Positions 7,601 through 14,633 of a stretch of DNA of 14,633 nucleotides are shown here, in pieces. The stretch covers positions 29,741 to 44,373 of the forward strand of contig BQKZ01004761.1 in NCBI GenBank assembly GCA_036244855.1, in the 5' to 3' direction. Made by a program: the position numbers and the translations under genes. Below the pieces are notes generated by a model that was not told the origin of the DNA, did no database searches, and worked only from the letters and a program-made list of their open reading frames with translations. Every line of letters starts with the position of its first letter. The stretch's first letter is position 1. This stretch comes from Temnopleurus reevesii (lineage: Eukaryota; Echinodermata; Echinoidea; Temnopleuroida; Temnopleuridae).

Positions 7601-10600
7601 TTCCGTGTTGAAATAAATGTTTCACTTATATATATTTCGTTTGGCGCAAAATATAAGAGTATTGCGAAATTTATAACAGCACGCCGTTTAGTATGGTATT
7701 TTAAAACGATTTAAAACCAGAAAAAATGAAAATATCAAACAATGGAGTATACAATGCGAATGACAACACAAAAATGTATAGGCTCTGTAGGAACGTTAAT
7801 AACAGAGGCTTCCGTTCGCCAAAAACAAAAATAAGGGTGTTGTCGAGATTTGAACGCGGGTCGCTGGATTCAGAGTCTTGAGCGCATACCAATACACAAC
7901 ACCTTCCGTGTTGAAATAAATGTTTCACTTATATATATTTCGTTTGGCGCAAAATATAAGAGTATTGCGAAATTTATAACAGCACGCCGTTTAGTATGGT
8001 ATTTTAAAACGATTTAAAACCAGAAAAAATGAAAATATCAAACAATGGAGTATACAATGCGAATGACAACACAAAAATGTATAGGCTCTGTAGGAACGTT
8101 AATAACAGAGGCTTCCGTTCGCCAAAAACAAAAATAAGGGTGTTGTCGAGATTTGAACGCGGGTCGCTGGATTCAGAGTCTTGAGCGCATACCAATACAC
8201 AACACCTTCCGTGTTGAAATAAATGTTTCACTTATATATATTTCGTTTGGCGCAAAATATAAGAGTATTGCGAAATTTATAACAGCACGCCGTTTAGTAT
8301 GGTATTTTAAAACGATTTAAAACCAGAAAAAATGAAAATATCAAACAATGGAGTATACAATGCGAATGACAACACAAAAATGTATAGGCTCTGTAGGAAC
8401 GTTAATAACAGAGGCTTCCGTTCGCCAAAAACAAAAATAAGGGTGTTGTCGAGATTTGAACGCGGGTCGCTGGATTCAGAGTCTTGAGCGCATACCAATA
8501 CACAACACCTTCCGTGTTGAAATAAATGTTTCACTTATATATATTTCGTTTGGCGCAAAATATAAGAGTATTGCGAAATTTATAACAGCACGCCGTTTAG
8601 TATGGTATTTTAAAACGATTTAAAACCAGAAAAAATGAAAATATCAAACAATGGAGTATACAATGCGAATGACAACACAAAAATGTATAGGCTCTGTAGG
8701 AACGTTAATAACAGAGGCTTCCGTTCGCCAAAAACAAAAATAAGGGTGTTGTCGAGATTTGAACGCGGGTCGCTGGATTCAGAGTCTTGAGCGCATACCA
8801 ATACACAACACCTTCCGTGTTGAAATAAATGTTTCACTTATATATATTTCGTTTGGCGCAAAATATAAGAGTATTGCGAAATTTATAACAGCACGCCGTT
8901 TAGTATGGTATTTTAAAACGATTTAAAACCAGAAAAAATGAAAATATCAAACAATGGAGTATACAATGCGAATGACAACACAAAAATGTATAGGCTCTGT
9001 AGGAACGTTAATAACAGAGGCTTCCGTTCGCCAAAAACAAAAATAAGGGTGTTGTCGAGATTTGAACGCGGGTCGCTGGATTCAGAGTCTTGAGCGCATA
9101 CCAATACACAACACCTTCCGTGTTGAAATAAATGTTTCACTTATATATATTTCGTTTGGCGCAAAATATAAGAGTATTGCGAAATTTATAACAGCACGCC
9201 GTTTAGTATGGTATTTTAAAACGATTTAAAACCAGAAAAAATGAAAATATCAAACAATGGAGTATACAATGCGAATGACAACACAAAAATGTATAGGCTC
9301 TGTAGGAACGTTAATAACAGAGGCTTCCGTTCGCCAAAAACAAAAATAAGGGTGTTGTCGAGATTTGAACGCGGGTCGCTGGATTCAGAGTCTTGAGCGC
9401 ATACCAATACACAACACCTTCCGTGTTGAAATAAATGTTTCACTTATATATATTTCGTTTGGCGCAAAATATAAGAGTATTGCGAAATTTATAACAGCAC
9501 GCCGTTTAGTATGGTATTTTAAAACGATTTAAAACCAGAAAAAATGAAAATATCAAACAATGGAGTATACAATGCGAATGACAACACAAAAATGTATAGG
9601 CTCTGTAGGAACGTTAATAACAGAGGCTTCCGTTCGCCAAAAACAAAAATAAGGGTGTTGTCGAGATTTGAACGCGGGTCGCTGGATTCAGAGTCTTGAG
9701 CGCATACCAATACACAACACCTTCCGTGTTGAAATAAATGTTTCACTTATATATATTTCGTTTGGCGCAAAATATAAGAGTATTGCGAAATTTATAACAG
9801 CACGCCGTTTAGTATGGTATTTTAAAACGATTTAAAACCAGAAAAAATGAAAATATCAAACAATGGAGTATACAATGCGAATGACAACACAAAAATGTAT
9901 AGGCTCTGTAGGAACGTTAATAACAGAGGCTTCCGTTCGCCAAAAACAAAAATAAGGGTGTTGTCGAGATTTGAACGCGGGTCGCTGGATTCAGAGTCTT
10001 GAGCGCATACCAATACACAACACCTTCCGTGTTGAAATAAATGTTTCACTTATATATATTTCGTTTGGCGCAAAATATAAGAGTATTGCGAAATTTATAA
10101 CAGCACGCCGTTTAGTATGGTATTTTAAAACGATTTAAAACCAGAAAAAATGAAAATATCAAACAATGGAGTATACAATGCGAATGACAACACAAAAATG
10201 TATAGGCTCTGTAGGAACGTTAATAACAGAGGCTTCCGTTCGCCAAAAACAAAAATAAGGGTGTTGTCGAGATTTGAACGCGGGTCGCTGGATTCAGAGT
10301 CTTGAGCGCATACCAATACACAACACCTTCCGTGTTGAAATAAATGTTTCACTTATATATATTTCGTTTGGCGCAAAATATAAGAGTATTGCGAAATTTA
10401 TAACAGCACGCCGTTTAGTATGGTATTTTAAAACGATTTAAAACCAGAAAAAATGAAAATATCAAACAATGGAGTATACAATGCGAATGACAACACAAAA
10501 ATGTATAGGCTCTGTAGGAACGTTAATAACAGAGGCTTCCGTTCGCCAAAAACAAAAATAAGGGTGTTGTCGAGATTTGAACGCGGGTCGCTGGATTCAG

Positions 10601-11181
10601 AGTCTTGAGCGCATACCAATACACAACACCTTCCGTGTTGAAATAAATGTTTCACTTATATATATTTCGTTTGGCGCAAAATATAAGAGTATTGCGAAAT
10701 TTATAACAGCACGCCGTTTAGTATGGTATTTTAAAACGATTTAAAACCAGAAAAAATGAAAATATCAAACAATGGAGTATACAATGCGAATGACAACACA
10801 AAAATGTATAGGCTCTGTAGGAACGTTAATAACAGAGGCTTCCGTTCGCCAAAAACAAAAATAAGGGTGTTGTCGAGATTTGAACGCGGGTCGCTGGATT
10901 CAGAGTCTTGAGCGCATACCAATACACAACACCTTCCGTGTTGAAATAAATGTTTCACTTATATATATTTCGTTTGGCGCAAAATATAAGAGTATTGCGA
11001 AATTTATAACAGCACGCCGTTTAGTATGGTATTTTAAAACGATTTAAAACCAGAAAAAATGAAAATATCAAACAATGTAGTATACAATGCGAATGACAAC
11101 ACAAAAATAGTTTCTGTAGGCATGGTCTGATGGTAGGAACGTTAATAATAGAGACTTTCGGTCGCCAAAAACAAAAATAAG

Positions 11182-11252
11182 GGTGTTGTCGAGATTTGAA
11201 CGCGGGTCGCTCGATTCAGAGACTTAAGCGCATACCAATACACTACAACACC
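11182..11252 (-). pseudogene. tRNA-Gln(CTG)-like, unit 23
   Basis: Length is 71 nt. The acceptor pairs 7 of 7 and the D-stem GTGT/GCGC is intact with G-T pairs. The anticodon stem is altered to TAAGT/TCGAG and is poorly paired; the anticodon reads CTG. Its unit has an extra TCTGATGG-type insertion in the spacer near 11125. Confidence 0.65.
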
Positions 11253-11494
11253 TTGCGTGTTGGAATAAATGTTCCACTTACATATATATTTCGTTGGGCG
11301 CAAAATGGAAGAGTATTGCGAAATTCATACCGCCGTGCCTTTTAGTATGGTATTTTAAAGAGATTTAAAACAAAAAAACATGAAAATATCAAACAATGTA
11401 GTATACCATACGAATGACAACACAAAAATAGTTTCTGTAGGCATGGTAGGAACGTTAATAATAGAGACTTTCGTTCGCCAAAAACAAAAATTAG

Positions 11495-11565
11495 GGTGTT
11501 GTCGAGATTTGAACGCGGGTCGCTCGATTCAGAGACTTAAGCGCATATCAATACACTACAACACC
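11495..11565 (-). pseudogene. tRNA-Gln(CTG)-like, unit 24
   Basis: Length is 71 nt. It shares the altered anticodon stem of unit 23, with one D-loop change (TTGATAT for TTGGTAT) that removes one of the two conserved D-loop G residues. The acceptor pairs 7 of 7. Confidence 0.65.
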
Positions 11566-11807
11566 TTGCGTGTTGGAATAAATGTTCCACTTATATATAT
11601 TTCGTTGGGCGCAAAATGGAAGAGTATTGCGAAATTCATACCGCCGTGCCGTTTAGTATGGTATTTAAAGAGATTTAAAACAAAAAAAAAACATGAAAAT
11701 ATCAAACAATGTAGTATACCATACGAATGACAACACAAAAATAGTTTCGGTAGGCATGGAAGGAACGTTAATAATAGAGACTTTCGTTCGCCAAAAACAA
11801 AAATAAG

Positions 11808-11878
11808 GGTGTTGTCGAGATTTGAACCCGGGTCGCTGGATTCAGAGTCTTGAGCGCATACCAATACACTACAACACC
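11808..11878 (-). tRNA. best-preserved tRNA-Gln(CTG)-like sequence, unit 25
   Basis: Length is 71 nt plus discriminator C. Acceptor GGTGTTG/CAACACC pairs 7 of 7; U8-A9 are present; D-stem GTGT/GCGC pairs with G-T wobbles; the D-loop is ATTGGTAT; the anticodon loop CTCTGAA gives anticodon CTG; variable loop CGAC; T-stem CCGGG/CTCGA pairs 4 of 5 with one G-T; T-loop TTCAAAT. The A box TAGTGTATTGG and B box GGTTCAAATCT are near-consensus. TATA at 11903-11912 is correctly spaced. The anticodon stem CAAGA/TCCAG has two mismatches, which argues against normal aminoacylation. It may be a decayed tRNA or a non-tRNA Pol III RNA. Confidence 0.55.
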
Positions 11879-12109
11879 TTGCGTGTTGAAATAAATGTTT
11901 CACTTATATATATTTCGTTAAGGGGCAAAATGGAAGAGTAATGCGAAATTTATAACGCCGTGCCGTTTAGTATGGTACTTTAAAGAGATTTAAAACCAGA
12001 AAAAATGAAAATATCAAACAATGTAGTATAAAATGCGAATGACAACAAAAAAATAGTTTCTGTAGGAATGTTAATAATAGAGACTTTCGTTCGGTAAAAC
12101 AAAAATAAG

Positions 12110-12180
12110 GGTGTTGTCGAGATTTGAACGCGGGTCGCTGGATTCAGAGTCTTGAGTGCATACCAATACACTACAACACC
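12110..12180 (-). pseudogene. tRNA-Gln(CTG)-like, unit 26
   Basis: Length is 71 nt. The D-stem is GTGT/GCAC, the form I know from animal tRNA-Gln, with three Watson-Crick pairs and one G-T. The acceptor is perfect; the T-stem carries the CCGCG variant of the identical block. The anticodon is CTG and the anticodon stem has two mismatches. Confidence 0.6.
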
Positions 12181-12412
12181 CTGCGTGATGAAAGAAATGT
12201 TTCACTTATATATATTTCTTAGAGCGCGGAATGGAAGAGTATTCGCAAAATTTATAACGCCATGCCGTTTAGTATGGTATTTTAAAGAGATTTAAAAACA
12301 GAAAAAATGAAAATATCAAACAATGTAGTATACAATGCGAGTGGCAACACAAAAATAGTTTCTGTAGGAACGTTAATAATAAAGACTTTCGTTCGCCAAA
12401 AACAAAAATAAG

Positions 12413-12483
12413 GGTGTTGTCGAGATTTGAACCCGGGTCGCTGGATTCAGAGTCTTGAGCGCATACCAATACACTATAACACC
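12413..12483 (-). pseudogene. tRNA-Gln(CTG)-like, unit 27
   Basis: Length is 71 nt. The T-stem is CCGGG and the B box GGTTCAAATCT. The seventh acceptor base is A instead of G (GGTGTTA), giving one mismatch at the base of the acceptor stem. The anticodon is CTG. Confidence 0.6.
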
Positions 12484-12713
12484 TTGCGTGTTGGAAAAAA
12501 TGTTTCACTTATATATATTTTGTTGTGCGCAAAATGGAAGAGTATTGCGAAATTTATAACGCCGTGCCGTTTAGTATGGTATTTTAAAGAGATTTAAAAC
12601 CAGAAAAAATGAAAATATCAAACAATGTAGTATACAATGCGAATGACAACAAAAAAATAGTTTCTGTAGGAATGTTAATAATAGAGACTTTCGTTCGGCA
12701 AAACAAAAATAAG

Positions 12714-12784
12714 GGTGTTGTCGAGATTTGAACGCGGGTTGCTCGATTCAGAGTCTTGAGCGCATACCAATACACTACAACATC
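12714..12784 (-). pseudogene. tRNA-Gln(CTG)-like, unit 28
   Basis: Length is 71 nt. The second acceptor base is A (GATGTTG), which mispairs with C. The variable region has AGCAA for AGCGA, and the anticodon stem side TCGAG adds another mismatch. The anticodon is CTG. Confidence 0.6.
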
Positions 12785-13015
12785 CTGCGTGATGAAAGAA
12801 GTTTTTAACTTATATATATTTCATAGACCGGGGAATTGAAGAGTACTTGCGAAATTCATAACGGCATGCCGTTTAGTATGGTATTTTAAAGAGATTTAAA
12901 GCCAGAAAAAATGAAAATATCAAACAATGTGGTATACAATGCGAATGGCAACACAAAAATAGTTTCTGTAGGAACGTTAATAATAGAGACTTTCGTTCGC
13001 CATAACAAAAATAAG

Positions 13016-13088
13016 GGTGTTGTAGAGATTTGAACCCGGGTCGCTGGATTCAGAGTCTTGAGCGCGTATACCAATACACTACAACACC
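13016..13088 (-). pseudogene. tRNA-Gln(CTG)-like, unit 29
   Basis: Length is 73 nt. The acceptor pairs 7 of 7 and the T-stem is CCGGG. Two extra bases lie in the D-arm (GTATACGCGC for GTATGCGC), probably a small slippage. The T-stem 3' side is changed to CTCTA. Confidence 0.6.
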
Positions 13089-13323
13089 TTGCGTGTTGAA
13101 ATAAATGTTTTACTTATATATATTTCGTTAAGGGGCAAAATGGAAGAGTATTGCGAAATTTAGAACGCCGTGCCGTTTAGTATGGTATTTTAAAGAGATT
13201 TAAAACGAGAAAAAAATGAAAATATCAAACAATGTAGTATACAATGCGAATGACAACAACAAAATAGTTTCTGTATAGAAACGTTAATAATAGAGACTTT
13301 CGTTCGCCAAAAACACAAATAAG

Positions 13324-13387
13324 GGTGTTATTGAGATTTGAACCCGGGTCGCTGGATTCAGAGTCATGAGCGCATACCAACAGCACC
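13324..13387 (-). pseudogene. truncated tRNA-Gln-like, unit 30
   Basis: Length is 64 nt. A deletion of about seven bases at the 5' end removes part of the acceptor and the U8-G10 region (GGTGCTGTTGG). The 3' acceptor is TAACACC. The B box is intact and the anticodon still reads CTG. Confidence 0.6.
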
Positions 13388-13618
13388 TTGCGTGTTGCAA
13401 TAAATGTTTCACTTATATATATTTCGTTTGGCGCAAAATGGAAGAGTATTTGCGAAATTTATAACGCCGTGGGGTTTAATATGGTATTTTAAAGAGATTT
13501 AAAACCAGAAAAAATGAAAATATCAAACAATATAGTATACAATGCGAATGACAACACAAAAATAGTTTCTGTAGGAACGTTAATAATAGAGACTTTCGTT
13601 CGCCAAAACAAAAATAAG

Positions 13619-13689
13619 GGTGTTGTCGAGATTTGAACGCGGGTCGCTGGATTCAGAGTCTTGAGCGCATACCAATACACTACAACACC
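13619..13689 (-). pseudogene. tRNA-Gln(CTG)-like, unit 31
   Basis: Length is 71 nt. The acceptor pairs 7 of 7 and the D-stem is GTGT/GCGC. It has the CCGCG T-stem variant seen in the identical block but keeps the U8-A9-G10 bases that block has lost. The upstream TATA is weakened to TATAAATAAG. Confidence 0.6.
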
Positions 13690-13893
13690 TTGCGTTTTGG
13701 GAAAAATGTTTTACTTATTTATATTTTGTTGGACGCAAAATGGAAGAGTATTGCGAAATTTATAACACCGTGCCGTTTAGTATGGTATTTTAAAGAGATT
13801 TAAAACCAGAAAAAAAATGAAAATATCAAACAATGTAGTATACCATACGAATGACAACGCGAAAATACTTTCGTTCGCCAAAACAAAAAGGAA

Positions 13894-13964
13894 GGTGATG
13901 TCGAGATTTGAACCCGGGTCGCTGGATTTAGATTCATGGGGGCATACCAATACACTACAACACC
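13894..13964 (-). pseudogene. tRNA-like, unit 32, anticodon changed to CTA
   Basis: Length is 71 nt. The anticodon loop reads ATCTAAA, so the triplet in anticodon position is CTA, which would read a UAG stop codon if the RNA were charged. The 3' acceptor CATCACC has one mismatch and the D-stem is damaged (GCCC for GCGC), so it is most likely decay rather than a working suppressor. The B box is intact. Confidence 0.55.
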
Positions 13965-14200
13965 CTGCGTGAAGAAAGAAATGTTTCACTCATATATGTT
14001 TCTTAGAGCGCGAAAAGGAAGAGTATTGGCAAAATTTATAACGCCATGCCGTTTAGTATGGTATTTTAAAGAGATTTAAAACCAGAAAAAATGAAAATAT
14101 TAAACAATGTAGAATACCATACGAATGACAACACAAAAATATATAGGGTCTGTAGGAACGTTGATAACAGAGGCTTCCGTTCGACGAAAACAAAAATAAG

Positions 14201-14263
14201 AGTGTTGTCGAGATTTGAACCCGGGTCGCTGGATTCAGATTCATGAGCGCATACCAATAAACC
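14201..14263 (-). pseudogene. 5'-truncated tRNA-Gln-like, unit 33
   Basis: Length is about 63 nt. The 5' acceptor and the following bases are reduced to GGTTTATTGG. The anticodon CTG and B box GGTTCAAATCT remain. This terminal unit has spacer features of the identical block and a TATA region changed to ATACATGTATAAG. Confidence 0.55.
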
Positions 14264-14385
14264 TTGCGTGTTGAAAGAAATGTTTCACTTATACATGTAT
14301 CTATTTCTTAGACCGGGGAATTGAAGAGTATTTGCGAAATTTATAACAGCAAGCCGTTTTAGTATGATATTTTAAAGAGATTTAA

Positions 14386-14633
14386 GTTGTTTACGTCATC
14401 AAGCATTAATACCTAGTTTAAAATAGTTTAAAATAAAACTAGTTTTTATTTACGAAAGGATATATTTTTAACCTAGTTCAAGTATTGCTTACTGGGTTTT
14501 CACTTCCTGAATTGTTTTACTTTGTAATATATTGACTATACTTATGACTGTTATGTTATTTTTAATCTAACAAGTCCCTTGAAGGGAAAGACTAGTTTTG
14601 GGAGGAGGGCGCTTCAGATATTTAACTAGTTTG
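14386..14633. other. AT-rich flank with recurrent CTAGTT motif
   Basis: No gene is seen. CTAGTT occurs near 14413, 14439, 14473, 14592 and 14626. One copy lies in the 12-bp palindrome AAAACTAGTTTT (14435-14446). A second palindrome, TCCCTTGAAGGGA, is near 14576. This may be part of another repeat that continues beyond the window. Confidence 0.4.

Larger units (their letters stand above)
4388..11053 (-). repeat. homogeneous satellite block: 22 identical 303-bp units
   Basis: Units begin at 4388 and repeat every 303 bases, 22 times (6,666 bp). I saw no difference between them by eye. The identity runs on to 11077, where G becomes T at 11078. Each unit carries one tRNA-Gln(CTG)-like sequence on the minus strand with TATA, A-box, B-box and T-run signals, plus an AT-rich spacer. 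A 75-codon minus-strand frame recurs in each unit but reads through the tRNA-like region and is broken or altered in the diverged units, so it is not called as a gene. Such uniformity means very recent amplification or efficient homogenisation, or an assembly artefact. Confidence 0.95.
11054..14385 (-). repeat. diverged satellite block: 11 units of 274-321 bp
   Basis: Taking the ATGAAAATAT landmark, units 23-33 start near 11059, 11380, 11693, 12005, 12307, 12609, 12911, 13216, 13514, 13817 and 14091. Lengths are 321, 313, 312, 302, 302, 302, 305, 298, 303 and 274 bp, and the last is about 295 bp, ending at AGATTTAAG near 14385. Units 23-32 differ from the identical block at shared positions (TAAAGAGATTT for TAAAACGATTT, AATAGAGACTTTCG for AACAGAGGCTTCCG). 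Unit 33 reverts partly to the first type. The T-loop/B-box word GAGATTTGAAC (plus strand) is unchanged in all 33 units. Confidence 0.93.

Noticed and set aside
4671..10958. A 75-residue minus-strand reading frame repeated in each satellite unit
   Set aside because: It runs through the tRNA-like sequence, is identical only because the DNA is identical, and is altered or broken in diverged units. No protein family is suggested.
4388..11053. Array of working tRNA-Gln genes
   Set aside because: Loss of the U8-A9-G10 bases and two anticodon-stem mismatches in all identical copies make charging improbable. A Pol III transcript remains possible.
11380..11903. Longer frames of about 115 codons in units 24-25 on both strands
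   Set aside because: They span unit junctions in the satellite and exist only through local indels.
4388..14385. CRISPR array
   Set aside because: The unit is about 303 bp with no short repeat alternating with unique spacers; the whole unit repeats and the context is eukaryotic.
14386..14633. LTR or origin-like element because of CTAGTT repeats
   Set aside because: The motif is short and AT-rich, with no long direct repeats, primer site or coding to support it.

Overview
The window looks like non-genic DNA from an animal genome. It is AT-rich, has no dense or operon-like coding, and carries several short inverted-repeat transposon remnants, a long imperfect TGA/GAT microsatellite and a large satellite array. 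Palindromic ACATGT-type motifs and small MITEs would suit a marine invertebrate, but this is only an impression and no taxon can be assigned from the sequence.

Positions 1-4386 are a patchwork. They hold a possible tRNA-derived SINE remnant (about 505-600), a foldback (859-964), one short stretch on the minus strand that may be a first coding exon (1371-1230) with a cluster of AGGTCA half-sites just upstream, and a nested set of inverted-repeat elements (1599-2170, containing 1706-2116, containing 1820-1944). After these come the microsatellite (2550-2899), an element with long inverted ends (3473-3877) and a GC-rich dispersed repeat with a G-quadruplex-prone run and a perfect 12-bp hairpin (4146-4300).

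Positions 4388-14385 are a tandem array of 33 units. The first 22 are 303 bp each and identical by eye; the last 11 are 274-321 bp and diverged. Every unit carries, on the minus strand, a tRNA-Gln(CTG)-like sequence, and most keep a whole RNA polymerase III layout: a TATA element at -25 to -34, an A box, a B box and T-runs just after the 3' end. The diverged units keep a nearly complete 71-nt cloverleaf. The 22 identical units share a 3-nt deletion that removes the equivalents of U8, A9 and G10. This is best described as a tRNA-Gln-derived, Pol III-promoter-bearing satellite and is the main point of interest. The repeated 75-residue reading frame in each unit is only a translation through the tRNA-like sequence.

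Positions 14386-14633 are AT-rich flank with a recurring CTAGTT motif and no gene.
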